DNA from: UBA7672 sp965229115
Lineage (GTDB): Bacteria; Pseudomonadota; Alphaproteobacteria; Caulobacterales; Hyphomonadaceae
NCBI GenBank assembly: GCA_965229115.1
Contig: CBDDIR010000003.1
Location: 2,542,001-2,606,000, forward strand
DNA: 64,000 bases
Direction of reading: 5' to 3'
Positions 23,761 through 33,700 of the stretch are shown in pieces (position 1 is the stretch's first letter; the number at the start of each line of letters is the position of its first letter). A program made the translations under genes and the position numbers. Under the pieces are notes generated by a model. The model worked only from the letters and a program-made list of their open reading frames with translations, did no database searches and was not told where the DNA came from.

Positions 23761-24969
23761 TTAGCGGCCAAACGCCGTTTTGGGACGAGCCGCGTCGATC
23801 ATGCGCAACTCGCGCGCGAACCCGGCCTCATCGCCCTCTTCGTCTTCGCCGACCAGAGCTTCCGGCGCAAAGGCCGAGGAGAGCGACCAGTTCCAGTAGC
23901 GCAGCACGGTCTGCGCCTTGGCGACGGCGATCGTTTCATAAACTTCTGCAACGCGCGCGAAGTCCGGAGTATCCACCGGCCGGCGCAGCGCCAGCCACAG
24001 ATCGCGCAGGAACGGACGCTTGAGGCCGGTGGCCTTGCAAAGCACCGCAACACCCTCGCCGCCCAGATCCTGGAAGATGCGCTCGCCCGTCGTGGCCTTG
24101 ATGCCCGACAGCGCGGAGATATCCATCAGCGCGTCCGGCGACATGCCCTGAACGGCAGCAACCTGGATCGCCGCTTCAAGGCTCTCATGCTCCGAGCGGC
24201 CAATCGCGGTACGGTCGCGTTGACGACGTTCGATAACCTGCAGCGCCTTGCGCACAACCGGATCGGCGTCCGTGCCGGCATAGCGGAAGATGTCCGCGCA
24301 CATATCGATCAGCAGCGTGCGCTCGGCCGAGAAGCGGATCAGGATCTGCCTGCGCTCCTGATGCGCCGACCACCAGAACATCGCGAGCGCGTGCGCCGGG
24401 CGAACTTCTTCCCGGTTGATCAACAGCGGCGGCAGAGCCGGAGCATTGCGCGAGGCGCCGACCATCAGCTCGACAGCGCGATCGGACAGCTTGGACTGGT
24501 TATTCTCCAGCAGCGCCTTCATCGCAACCGTATCGCCCGAAACTGCAATCGCAGATGCAACAGCCGGCCCGATGTCACGACGGTTGGCAACCGAAACGCG
24601 GTGCGGCGTCGAGCCGTGCTCGACGATGTGGCAAAGGTCTGCGTCATCGAAAGCGCGGTTGTCGGCGAGAATGATCTGCGCCACGTGCGGCGCATCGAGC
24701 GCGAGGAAGCGCAGCAGACGCTTGGGCGCCTGGCTCATCTCCTGAAGACGGCGCGCACAGAGCTCGCGGGCGCCAACATCGGACTCGAGCAGAATTTCCA
24801 GCAGCAGGTCGCCAGCAATTGCGCGATCCTGCATGTTCCCACGCGACGACGGCAACGCCACGACGTCCATCAACCTGCGGAGAAGCGAGCGGCGTGCAAA
24901 GCCGTCTGACGTCGCCTGTGCGACGCCGGTGGAGGCATGAACCTCTCCGGAAGACGGGACGTCAGACAT
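23761..24969 (-). CDS. DUF2336-domain protein
   Basis: 402 residues from ATG 24969. All-helical, HEAT-like sequence. The segment LLRRLMDVVALPSSR...IAGDLLLEILLESDVGARELCARRLQ and LDAPHVAQIILADNRAFDDADL correspond to the DUF2336 repeat fold of alphaproteobacteria. Function is not established; in Caulobacterales such proteins are cytoplasmic and often sit next to signalling or cell-cycle genes. An acidic stretch (EDEEGDEAG) lies near the C-terminus. It is monocistronic and transcribed towards the mrp operon in the same direction. Confidence 0.82.
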   Translation of the reverse strand: MSDVPSSGEVHASTGVAQATSDGFARRSLLRRLMDVVALPSSRGNMQDRAIAGDLLLEILLESDVGARELCARRLQEMSQAPKRLLRFLALDAPHVAQIILADNRAFDDADLCHIVEHGSTPHRVSVANRRDIGPAVASAIAVSGDTVAMKALLENNQSKLSDRAVELMVGASRNAPALPPLLINREEVRPAHALAMFWWSAHQERRQILIRFSAERTLLIDMCADIFRYAGTDADPVVRKALQVIERRQRDRTAIGRSEHESLEAAIQVAAVQGMSPDALMDISALSGIKATTGERIFQDLGGEGVAVLCKATGLKRPFLRDLWLALRRPVDTPDFARVAEVYETIAVAKAQTVLRYWNWSLSSAFAPEALVGEDEEGDEAGFARELRMIDAARPKTAFGR

Positions 24970-25080
24970 GTCACCCCTGCTCTTTGTCAGGGGGAAGCAT
25001 GCACATGCGCGGTTAACGGAGCCTCAACCCGCGTTCATTTTTGGGCGGAATAACCCAGCGTTTATCGGCAATTATCGCGT

Positions 25081-25533
25081 CTAAGCGAGGTCGTCCTTGC
25101 CGGGATGCACGAAAATCAGCGCCAGCGACGCGATCAGCAGGCCGAGCAGCAGATAGAAAAGCGCGCTCGGGTCCGCCGCCGTCGTGGTCACCGCCCCGCC
25201 TTCGCCGACCACATCGACCGGAATTTCGACCTGCAGCATCATCAGCTGCACGACCAGCGCGGTCAGCCCCGTCATCAGCAACACGCCGAGAATGGCGCCG
25301 AAGCGCCGCGTGAACGGGATGAACACCAGCAACGCAACGAACAGCTCCAGCGCCCCCGTCACCAGACGTCCGGTGGGCTCGAAATAGGCGATGCCAGACG
25401 TGTCCGCGAAAAGCTGGAACAGGTGGTTCTTCGTGCCGGCGGGCGGCGCCAGCGTATCGACGGCCACCCATACCAGCATTGCCGCAAGGAACAGGGCAAT
25501 CACCCACCCCGCCAAAGTCCGGGCCTCACGCAT
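25081..25533 (-). CDS. Four-helix membrane protein, DoxX-like
   Basis: 150 residues. Four hydrophobic helices at about 8-26, 56-76, 82-105 and 126-145. The second and third (TGRLVTGALELFVALLVFIP and FGAILGVLLMTGLTALVVQL) resemble the DoxX/DUF fold in which a small quinone-associated or unknown membrane bundle is formed, and PTGRLVTGALE is the most DoxX-like part. Assignment to DoxX is tentative. It is downstream of the RHH/EF-hand gene in the same direction, 130 bases away, with a long hairpin between. Confidence 0.65.
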   Translation of the reverse strand: MREARTLAGWVIALFLAAMLVWVAVDTLAPPAGTKNHLFQLFADTSGIAYFEPTGRLVTGALELFVALLVFIPFTRRFGAILGVLLMTGLTALVVQLMMLQVEIPVDVVGEGGAVTTTAADPSALFYLLLGLLIASLALIFVHPGKDDLA

Positions 25534-25593
25534 AGTCTGGCTCCCTCACGCACAGCGCGCAGCATGGCGCAGAAATGCCGGGACGCCAAATGT

Positions 25594-25639
25594 GATCGTC
25601 ACTCCCGCGACGCGTGATCCCGCCGCGGAAGTGACGATC
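25594..25639 (-). repeat. 46-base inverted repeat between RHH/EF-hand and DoxX-like genes
   Basis: GATCGTCACT (25594-25603) pairs exactly with AGTGACGATC (25630-25639), and CCGCG / CGCGG continue the stem after one mismatch. It begins 25 bases after the stop of the EF-hand gene. There is no T-run, so it may be a transcript-stabilising hairpin or a weak terminator. Confidence 0.6.
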
Positions 25640-25663
25640 GAATGACAGATCAGCGAGATCCGA

Positions 25664-26668
25664 TCAGGTCTGCGGCAGGTATTCCTGCAACGACAGCTTG
25701 CCGTCCTTGTTCGTGTCGAGGCGCTTGAAGGCGGCCGAGACCGCTTCCGGAGACGCTGTCGACCCGCCATTGATGTTGATCTGCGGCGGGGGCGCCTTGT
25801 CGTCGCTTTCGAAGTGAATGACGATCGGCGGCGAGACGATCTTGGCGTACTCGTCCTGGCTCAGGAACTTGTCCTTGTCGCCGTCGAGTATCTCAAAACC
25901 GCGCGTGTAAAGCTGAAGCTGACGGGCCTGGTATTCGGCGAGGCTCACCTTGCCGTCCTTGTCCGTATCGATGGAGTCGAACTCCTTCTGGCGGAAATCG
26001 CTCAGCGCCAGCGTGATCTTCTTCTCGACCTCTACCTCGCCATCCGGCGCGCCGGCTGCGTCGCGCGTGATGAACTTGAACTCCTGGCGCGTCTCGCCCT
26101 TGGACTGTCCGCCCAGTTCATCGGGGATCGAGAACGCAAACGATTCCTGCTTCATCGTCGGCGACGACGGAACAGGCTTGGCTGCGTCTGCGTCGTCGCC
26201 CTGACGCACGACCCTGCGCGTCTCGACGACGACGTTCTTGCCGGAAGGCGCAACCGCCTCCTTGGGCCCGAGGAATTCATCGGCCGACAGGACCCCGTCG
26301 CCATTCACGTCGAGGCGGCTGAACTGGGCCTTGAAGTCGGGTGCGGCGACGCTGGGCAGAGCGGCGAATGTGGTCAGGCCGATGGCGGCTACGGCGCCGG
26401 CGGCGATGCGGGGGGCATAGTGGCGAACGGGTTGGGGGAATCTCATAACGATGGACCTCTTTTCCTGGATGGGAGGCCGCTCGCGCGCGTCGAGGTAGGA
26501 CTGCACACCCTCGCGAACCACTTCGCTGGCGGTTGTGCCGTCTTCCCGGCAGGCAGTCAGGAATGCCTGCTTGGTTTCGTGCGGGATGCGCACTTCCAGA
26601 GTTTCCGACTTCTTGGCCAAAGTTTCTGACCTTTTAGAATGGGTCGGCTTCTGATTGTCGTTTGTCAT
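25664..26668 (-). CDS. Ribbon-helix-helix / membrane helix / EF-hand protein
   Basis: 334 residues from ATG 26668 (GGAGGG upstream). Residues 22-62 are a ribbon-helix-helix DNA-binding domain (SETLEVRIPHETKQAFLTAC, then TTASEVVREGVQSYL). A hydrophobic segment follows (about 86-108) and then four calcium-binding EF-hand loops: DVNGDGVLSADE (120-131), DTDKDGKVSLAE (234-245), DGDKDKFLSQDE (262-273) and DTNKDGKLSLQE (319-330). As one chain this would be a membrane-bound regulator with cytosolic DNA-binding and periplasmic calcium-binding ends. An internal ATG at 26446 (residue 75) has its own AGAGG nine bases before it and starts what looks like a normal signal peptide ending SVAA, so a separate secreted EF-hand protein of 260 residues may also be made. 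Two palindromes lie upstream. Confidence 0.85.
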   Translation of the reverse strand: MTNDNQKPTHSKRSETLAKKSETLEVRIPHETKQAFLTACREDGTTASEVVREGVQSYLDARERPPIQEKRSIVMRFPQPVRHYAPRIAAGAVAAIGLTTFAALPSVAAPDFKAQFSRLDVNGDGVLSADEFLGPKEAVAPSGKNVVVETRRVVRQGDDADAAKPVPSSPTMKQESFAFSIPDELGGQSKGETRQEFKFITRDAAGAPDGEVEVEKKITLALSDFRQKEFDSIDTDKDGKVSLAEYQARQLQLYTRGFEILDGDKDKFLSQDEYAKIVSPPIVIHFESDDKAPPPQININGGSTASPEAVSAAFKRLDTNKDGKLSLQEYLPQT

Positions 26669-26814
26669 GTGCTCATCCCTCCGGCGCGGCGGCCTTCTTT
26701 CAGGGAAGACCCAGCCGCGATCCCTGCCCAGCGGATTACCGACCGGGCGCCAGACAGATTCCGTCCGGCCATGGCAGGATCGTGGCAGACCGGCCCTCAG
26801 CCTTCTCCAAAATC

Positions 26815-26847
26815 TGTCCGGACACCAGAAAAAGCGTGTCCGGACAC
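26815..26847. promoter_or_regulatory. Two 10-bp palindromes 22 bp apart, candidate RHH operators
   Basis: TGTCCGGACA occurs at 26815-26824 and 26837-26846; the second extends to the 12-bp palindrome GTGTCCGGACAC (26836-26847). The centres are 22 bases apart, two helical turns, placing both on the same face of the DNA. They lie between the divergent RHH/EF-hand gene and the maoC-like gene and end four bases before a likely -35 (TTGCAC, 26851) of the latter. Short, closely phased palindromes are what ribbon-helix-helix dimers typically bind; the link to the neighbouring RHH protein is inference. Confidence 0.65.
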
Positions 26848-26850
26848 GGC

Positions 26851-26878
26851 TTGCACGCGCTTTTTCGGGGTTTATGGT
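26851..26878 (+). promoter_or_regulatory. Probable promoter of the maoC-like gene
   Basis: TTGCAC (26851-26856) and TATGGT (26873-26878) with 16 bases between form a plausible -35/-10 pair. The ATG follows at 26921 with AGGGG before it. The paired palindromes lie directly upstream. Confidence 0.45.
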
Positions 26879-26920
26879 CCACGCCAAGCAAACTCAGATA
26901 CGACCTCAGGGGACTAATCC

Positions 26921-27370
26921 ATGCGACTGGTGAACTTCAGCGACCTCGAATCCCTCGTCGGGCAGGAAGTCGGGGCGTCGCCCTGGCACGAGATCACCCA
27001 GTCCCAGGTCAACAAATTCGCCGACGCCACGGGCGACCACCAGTGGATCCACGTCGATGTCGAGCGCGCCACCCGCGAACTCGGCGCCCCCATCGCCCAC
27101 GGCTACCTGACCCTGTCGCTCCTGCCCATGCTGGCCGCCCAGATCATGCGGGTCGAAAACGTCCAGCGCGGCATCAATTTCGGCTGCAACAAGGTCCGGT
27201 TTACCAACATGGTTCCGGTTGGGTCCAAGGTCCGCCTGCGCCAGAAATGCCTGGCGGTTGAGTCCCGTGCTGGAGGCAAGCAAGTGGTCATGGAATCGAC
27301 CATCGAGATCCAGGGCAAGGACCGTCCGGCCTGCGTCGCCGAGTCGATCGGCATCATTTACGGCGCGTAA
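26921..27370 (+). CDS. MaoC-family (R)-specific enoyl-CoA hydratase-like protein
   Basis: 149 residues, normal for a single hot-dog MaoC/NodN protein. The hydratase motif is complete: FADATGDHQWIHVD holds the catalytic Asp and His, followed by GAPIAHGYLTLSLLP. It would hydrate trans-2-enoyl-CoA to (R)-3-hydroxyacyl-CoA in the cytoplasm; the closest subgroup is NodN-like. Start ATG 26921 with AGGGG ten bases upstream. It is a single gene, divergent from the RHH/EF-hand gene, and closed by a hairpin. Confidence 0.9.
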   Translation: MRLVNFSDLESLVGQEVGASPWHEITQSQVNKFADATGDHQWIHVDVERATRELGAPIAHGYLTLSLLPMLAAQIMRVENVQRGINFGCNKVRFTNMVPVGSKVRLRQKCLAVESRAGGKQVVMESTIEIQGKDRPACVAESIGIIYGA

Positions 27371-27431
27371 AACCTGAGAAAACAGGGTTATCGGCCAGAA
27401 ACCTGTGCACTGACCCTTGGTAAAGCCTTCA

Positions 27432-27456
27432 GCCCACACGACTTTATCGTGTGGGC
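27432..27456 (+). terminator. Perfect 10-bp hairpin after the maoC-like gene
   Basis: GCCCACACGA / TCGTGTGGGC with a CTTTA loop. There is no long T-run (ATTGGG follows), so it may act as a weak or Rho-assisted terminator. Confidence 0.55.
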
Positions 27457-27517
27457 ATTGGGCCGAATCACGAGTCCAATGACAACCGGCCCGCAATGAA
27501 AGCGGGTGTAAGTCATC

Positions 27518-29731
27518 ATGGCGCGCGAGACTGGAGCTTCCAAAGCGAGGGTTTCAAAGGGACGGGCGCGTAAGACCGCAGGTAAAGGCTCCGCAATGCC
27601 CGAAACGTCCCAATCCCCCCTCGCCGCCCCGCCAAAAGCGCGTCGTGACGAGCAGGCGACCATCGAGCAGCTGGGCCGCGCCCGCATCGACCCCTATGCG
27701 TGGCTGAAGGACGACAACTGGAAGGAGGTCGTGCGCGACCCCAAACAGCTGCGCTCGGACATCCGCACCTATCTCGAGGCCGAGAACGCCTACACCAACA
27801 CCCGGCTAGAAGCGCCCACCGCTGCCCTCCAGGATACCCTGTTCGAGGAGATGAAAGGCCGCGTGAAGGAAGACGACAGCTCGGTTCCCGCTGTCGATGG
27901 CCCGTGGGCTTACTACCGCCGCTTCCGCGAAGGCGGCGAGTATCCGATCTTCGCTCGCCGGCCCGCTGATCGCGCCTTCGACAAGGATGCGCCCGAACAG
28001 ATCCTGTTGGATGGCAACGAGCACGCCAAGGGATGCGAGTACTGGGACGTGCGCAAGATCTCGCACTCGCCCGACCATCGCCTTGTCGCCTTCGCCGTCG
28101 ATGACAAGGGCTCGGAATTCTACACGCTGACCGTGCGCGACGCGGAGACCAGCAAAGTGGTCGAAACGATCGAGCACACCTATGGCGAGTTCGTCTGGGG
28201 TGAGGATTCGAATTCTCTCTACTGGGTCGCGCGCGATGAGAATGCGCGCCCCGTCGCAGTCTTCTGCCGGACGCTGGGCGTCGGCAGCGACGCGCTTGTC
28301 TATCGCGAGAACGATCCGGGCTTCTTCATCGGCATCCAGAAGAGCCAGTCCGACAAGTTCATCTTCATCACGGCGAACGATCACACCACGACCGAGTGGC
28401 GCTATCTGCGCACCGACCGCACGGATCACGCCCTGACGCTGATCGCGCATCGCGAACGTGACGTCGATTACGCGGTCGTCGATTTCGATGATCGCTTCTG
28501 GATCCGCTCCAACCGCAACGGCGCAGTCGATTTCGCGCTGGTCACCGCCCCGCACGACACGCCAAGCGAAGAGAACTGGCGTGTCGAAATTCCGCACCGC
28601 CCCGGCGTGCTGTTGCTCGATGTCGAGCCGTTCAAGGATTTCATCGTGCGCATGGAGCGCGAGAACGGCCTGCCCCGCATCGTCGTGCGCGAGCGTGTCA
28701 CTGGCGCGGAACACGCGATTGCATTCGACGAGGAAGCCTACGCGCTGGGCATGTCGAACGGCTATCTCTGGGACTCGCCCTGGCTGCGCTTTGAATACTC
28801 GTCGCCGTCAACGCCGGCGCAGATTTTCGACTACAACATGCAGACCCGCGAACGCATCCTGCGCAAGACGCAGACCGTGCCGTCGGGCCACGCGCCGTCT
28901 GACTACATTGTCGAGCGCATCGATGCGCCCGCCGAAGACGGCGAACTCATTCCCGTCACGCTGGTCCGCCACCGCACAACGCCGATCGATGGCACAGCGC
29001 CCGTCCTGCTTTACGGCTATGGCTCCTACGGCATCACCATCGACGCGGAGTTCCGCACGGGTCGTCTGAGCCTTGTCGATCGCGGCTTTATCTATGCCGT
29101 CGCCGACGTGCGCGGCTCGATGGCCAAGGGTTATCAGTGGTATCTCGACGGTAAGCTCGAGAAGAAGATCAACACCTTCACCGACTTCGTCTCTGCCGGC
29201 GAGCATCTGGCGAAGATCGGCTACACCAGCCGCGGCCGCATCGTCGCCATGGGCGGCTCGGCTGGCGGCATGCTGATGGGCGTGGCGGTGAACCTCGATC
29301 CGTCCCTTTTCGGCGGCGTGATTGCAGCCGTTCCATTCGTGGATGTGCTCAACACTATGTCGGACGAGAGCCTGCCGCTCACTCCGCCGGAATGGCCGGA
29401 GTGGGGAAATCCCATGAATGACGCGCAGGCCTACGATCGCATTCTCGCCTACTCGCCCTACGATCAGGTCGGCCCCAAGCCCTACCCGCCCATGCTGATA
29501 ACCGGCGGACTGACTGACCCGCGCGTCACCTATTGGGAACCTGCGAAATGGGCAGCGCGGTTACGCCACGAAGCGCCGGACAGCGGGCCCTATTTCCTCA
29601 AGATCAACATGGAAGCTGGCCATGGCGGCGTCTCCGGACGCTTCGCCAGCATGCGGGAAACGGCGCTTGAATACGCGTTCGCGCTTCAATGCGTTAACAA
29701 GCCCGGCCCCGCTGCATGGAACTCTGCCTGA
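27518..29731 (+). CDS. ptrB: Oligopeptidase B (prolyl oligopeptidase family S9A)
   Basis: 737 residues, or 711 if ATG 27596 is used; the extra 26 residues are very basic and no signal peptide is present, so it is cytoplasmic. The N-terminal beta-propeller covers about 60-450. The catalytic domain has GGSAGGMLMGVA (nucleophile Ser), TGGLTDPRVTYWEPAKW (Asp) and AGHGGVSGRF (His). After the nucleophile, PPEWPEWGNP corresponds to the acidic cluster that gives E. coli oligopeptidase B its preference for Arg/Lys at P1; one of the two Glu is retained and one is Pro. The enzyme cleaves short peptides after basic residues. Confidence 0.92.
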   Translation: MARETGASKARVSKGRARKTAGKGSAMPETSQSPLAAPPKARRDEQATIEQLGRARIDPYAWLKDDNWKEVVRDPKQLRSDIRTYLEAENAYTNTRLEAPTAALQDTLFEEMKGRVKEDDSSVPAVDGPWAYYRRFREGGEYPIFARRPADRAFDKDAPEQILLDGNEHAKGCEYWDVRKISHSPDHRLVAFAVDDKGSEFYTLTVRDAETSKVVETIEHTYGEFVWGEDSNSLYWVARDENARPVAVFCRTLGVGSDALVYRENDPGFFIGIQKSQSDKFIFITANDHTTTEWRYLRTDRTDHALTLIAHRERDVDYAVVDFDDRFWIRSNRNGAVDFALVTAPHDTPSEENWRVEIPHRPGVLLLDVEPFKDFIVRMERENGLPRIVVRERVTGAEHAIAFDEEAYALGMSNGYLWDSPWLRFEYSSPSTPAQIFDYNMQTRERILRKTQTVPSGHAPSDYIVERIDAPAEDGELIPVTLVRHRTTPIDGTAPVLLYGYGSYGITIDAEFRTGRLSLVDRGFIYAVADVRGSMAKGYQWYLDGKLEKKINTFTDFVSAGEHLAKIGYTSRGRIVAMGGSAGGMLMGVAVNLDPSLFGGVIAAVPFVDVLNTMSDESLPLTPPEWPEWGNPMNDAQAYDRILAYSPYDQVGPKPYPPMLITGGLTDPRVTYWEPAKWAARLRHEAPDSGPYFLKINMEAGHGGVSGRFASMRETALEYAFALQCVNKPGPAAWNSA

Positions 29732-29821
29732 ACGATCTGCCCTACGGGAATCTTGTAGCGCGGGGGGCCGAAATACCCATAATGGGCCCTCGGGGGACAT
29801 TTGGGGGACGAACTCACGGCC

Positions 29822-30505
29822 ATGGCAAGACCAGCTCAACGGACCAACGACACTGGGCCGCAACCCAGCTCGCGTGCAAAACCGCGCGTCGACAAGGAAG
29901 CTCGTAAAGCAGAATACATGCGCGCCGCCGCCAAGGCGTTTCTTGCGAAGGGCGCGTCGGCGTCCATGCAGGACGTGGCCGATGCTGCAGGTGCGCCCAA
30001 ACCGGTATTCTATCGGATCTTCCCCTCGCGGGCTGACCTGATCGACAGCTTCTTCCAGCACATCCACGAAGTCATCTTGCAGAACCAGAAGGGTAAGTGG
30101 GACGGCTACGGCTGGGCCCTCCGCGTTCTCTATGTGGAGGCGAAGAAGGAGCCGGAGATCTTCCTGGTTGCCTTGAAGACCTTCCGTGGCGATCCGGCGC
30201 TGGAACCGCTGCGCGAGAAACTGCTCGCACTGATGCACGCTCAGGCGGCTGGCTTCTTCCAGCCCGGCCCTGGCGCTGCGCACCTTTCCGCAGACCAGGT
30301 TGCGAAGGCCGCCCGAACGATCAGCCTGTTTGCCTTCGATACGCTGGTGGCCTGGCTCGAAGACAATGACGGCCTTTCCGATGAAAAGCGCTTCGTCTGG
30401 TATGGCCGCATCATCCGCGAGTGGCGCAAGGCGACGCGGGAGGCCTACGATCTGGACCCGCCGGAAGCCGCCGAGAAACCTGACAAGACGGAAAGAAAGG
30501 CCTGA
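29822..30505 (+). CDS. TetR/AcrR-family transcriptional regulator
   Basis: 227 residues from ATG 29822; a TTG at 29801 is less likely. A basic leader (about 1-30) precedes the TetR DNA-binding domain: YMRAAAKAFLAKGASASMQD and VADAAGAPKPVFYRIFPSRA with the usual tyrosine-phenylalanine end of the recognition helix. The C-terminal ligand domain is helical and unassigned. Leu/Ala-rich helices carry LFAFDTLVAWLEDNDGL. It follows ptrB by about 90 bases in the same direction; a separate promoter is likely. Target genes are unknown; the autotransporter downstream is a candidate by position only. Confidence 0.9.
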   Translation: MARPAQRTNDTGPQPSSRAKPRVDKEARKAEYMRAAAKAFLAKGASASMQDVADAAGAPKPVFYRIFPSRADLIDSFFQHIHEVILQNQKGKWDGYGWALRVLYVEAKKEPEIFLVALKTFRGDPALEPLREKLLALMHAQAAGFFQPGPGAAHLSADQVAKAARTISLFAFDTLVAWLEDNDGLSDEKRFVWYGRIIREWRKATREAYDLDPPEAAEKPDKTERKA

Positions 30506-30785
30506 GCCGACTTCGTCAGCCAGTCCGCCTTCTCCCATAATTGTATCAAGCCGTACGGACCGGGGATCCGGCCACCTTTCCGCCACAGCGGTATTGTCCG
30601 AGTTGCGTCGGCAGGTCGCAATCCGGGGGGATTCCGGCTCCAACAGCATGTCCGGGGTTTCCTCAAGCCCGGCGGCAGGCTAGGCAGGCGTCCGGTCGGG
30701 CGGGGCGCCTGGATCGTCCCGCGCCCGAAGCGTGCGGCGTGCGACTGTATTAGTGTGTACGACGGTTCAGGAGTTGACGGCTCTC

Positions 30786-33700
30786 ATGACGTTCAAGATG
30801 CGCCTGCTGCTTGGAGCCGCGGCTCCGCTTGTGTTCACCCTTCCCGCGGTCGCGCAGGTCTCGATAGCGACGGCGACGACGGCGCCGGTCCGGACATCGA
30901 CAGCCAACGGTGGCGCAGCATCGGATGTCAGCATCACGACCGCTGGCTCGATCACATTGGCCACGCCAGCCGCTGGCACAGCCGCCGTCACGATCGACAG
31001 CAACAACTCGGTCACTAACGCCGGCACGATTTCCATTCCCAACACGAATGACGTGGTGGGCGTTCGCATCCTGCCCGGCTTCACCGGCAGCTTCACGAAC
31101 ACCGGCACCGTCAGCGTGCTCGAAGATTACACCCGCACGGATACGGACAACGATGGCGACCTTGATGGCCCACTGGCCACGGGAAGCAATCGCGTCGGCG
31201 TTCTGATTGAACCCGGCGGCACGATGAACGGAAACATCGTTCTCAATGGCGCCGTCGCCGTCGAAGGCAACAACTCGTACGGCGTTTCGGTGCGCTCGAT
31301 CCTGAACGGCAACTACACGCAGAATTCGTCGGTCACGGTGACTGGTTCGAATTCGGTTGGCGTTGATCTCCGTGAGAACGTGACGGGCAATGTCGAACTC
31401 AACAACGTGTCCGCGCAGGGCGAAGGCGCTGTCGGCGTTCGGTCTCTCGGCGATGTCGCCGGTGAGTTCATGATCGACGGATCGGTCAGTGCGACGGGCT
31501 TCACCAGCGTTGATCCTCGCGACGTCAACTACATCGACCCCTTCATTCCGAGAACGGACGGCAAGACCAGCGCTCAACTCCGTGATGCGGATGACCTGCT
31601 GGTCGGCGGCAGCGCCGTCGAAATTCGCGGCAGCCTCGCGCATGGCTTCCTGATCAACGGCGCTGCGGTCGGCGGCGTCGACCCCACGGACGACATCAAG
31701 GACGTGGTGCAGGACTTCAACGAGAACCGCTCCACGGGCTCAGTTTCCTCGTTCGGTTCCGCCCCCGCGGTTTCGATCCGCGCCCAGGACGGCGCAGCTG
31801 GTCGCAACATCACGCTCGCCCGCGTTCGCGAGACGGTACTGGACACGCTGGACGACGATAAGGACGGCAACGTGACCGAGGTCATCGGCACGTTCAATTA
31901 CGACTACGGATTCATGAACCGTGGCATCGTTACCGCCAACGGGCTGAACGTGGGCTTTGCCGCAACCGGCGTGGATATCGCTGGATCTGCCGACGGAACG
32001 CACACAACGACGATCGACGGCGGCGTCTTCAACGGCGGCACGATCACTGCGACCTCGTTCGAAGCCAATGCAACCGGTGTTCGCATCGGCGCAGGCGCAA
32101 CAACGCCGCAACTGGTCAACAACGGCACCATCGGCGCGACCGTAAACACGGTCACCAACCACGATGCATTCGCTGTCTTGATCGACACCGGCGCCAACGT
32201 GGGCACTGTGGTCAACAATGGACTGATCAGTGCTCAGGCCTATGGTTTCGACGGCGACGCCGTCGCCTTCCGCGACCTGTCCGGCACGGTGACCAACTTC
32301 ACCAACACGTCGCGCATCGCTGCTGGCTATATCGACAAGAATACGACCGACAGCATCACGAGCGGCACAGGCCAGTCCATTGCCGTCGACCTGTCGCGCA
32401 ACACGACCGGCGTCGTCTTCACGCAGAACGAAGCAGCCGATAACGCACGGATCTTCGGCGGTATCGCGCTGGGCTCGGGCAACGATCAACTCAACCTTCT
32501 GTCGGGCGAGATCGGCGGCAACATCAATTTCGGCACGGGTTCTGACGCCCTGACGATCACCAGCGCCAAGCTGACCGGCGACGCGATCTTCGGCGGAACG
32601 GGCGCTGCGGTGAACCTCAATGCTGCCGAGATGACCGGCGCGCTGACGCTTGGCTCGGCCAACGGCTCGCTCAGCTTCACCAACGGCACGATCTACAACG
32701 GCGCCATCAGCCGCTCGGGAACCGGGCCGATGTCGCTGACGGTCAACAATTCGACCGTCAACAACTCAGGCGTCGGCACGCTGAACCTGACGTCGATGTC
32801 GACGGCGAACGCCGCCAAGATCGGTCTCGTGGTCAACAACGCCCGCGTCACCAGCAACACGCCGATTTATAACGTAGCGGGCACGGCCACCATCGGCGCC
32901 AACACGCTGTTCACGCCGGTCTTCTCGCAGTTCGCGAAAAACCCGTTCACGCTGCGCGTCGTCAACGCGACGACGCTGAACCTGGGCGGACCGCTCAGCG
33001 CAATGCTGAACACCAATGCGCCGTACATCTACGACGTCGCGCTCACCCAGCCGAACGCCAACGCGATCGACCTGGTCGTGGACGTCAAAACGGCGACTGA
33101 GCTGGGCCTCAACACCCGTCACGCAAGCGCCTACGGCGCCGTGCTCGACCTGCTCGGCAATGACGACACGCTTGGTGCGGCGGTTACGTCGATCCCCGGC
33201 GCTGGCGAGTTCATGCGCGGCTGGGCCGATCTGATGCCCGGTTCGGACGCCGCCGTGATGCGCGTCCTGTCGTCCAACGCAACCGCTGCGTTCGGCGCCA
33301 CCGCCAACCGCCTCGACCTGATCGCCAACAAGCCGGATGCTCCCGGCGGCGCATGGGTTGAAGAATTCGGCGTCTATCATAAGACGGACAAGACCGACCG
33401 CTCGCTCGGCGTGGACGGCGGCGGCTTCGGCGTTGCTGCAGGCGTCGACCTGCTTTCGAACGGCACCTCGCTGATCGGCGCGTATGCGGCGCTGGAGTCG
33501 GCGGAGCTGGAAGAAAGCTCCCGCACGAGCGCCCCGCTCAACGTCGCCCAGACCGCCTTCGGTCTGTATGGCGGCTGGGTGAACGGCAACCTCGCAATCA
33601 ACGGCGCGGCCTCCTACGGCTTCGTGGACTTCACCTCGGACCGCCAGGTCGCAATCGGTGCCATAACGGACCGTCTGCGCGCTGAGTGGAAAGGCCAAAG

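Noticed and set aside
25664..26446. Annotating only a secreted EF-hand protein from ATG 26446
   Set aside because: The upstream part is a strong RHH domain in the same frame with its own ribosome site, so the longer gene is kept and the internal start is noted as an alternative.
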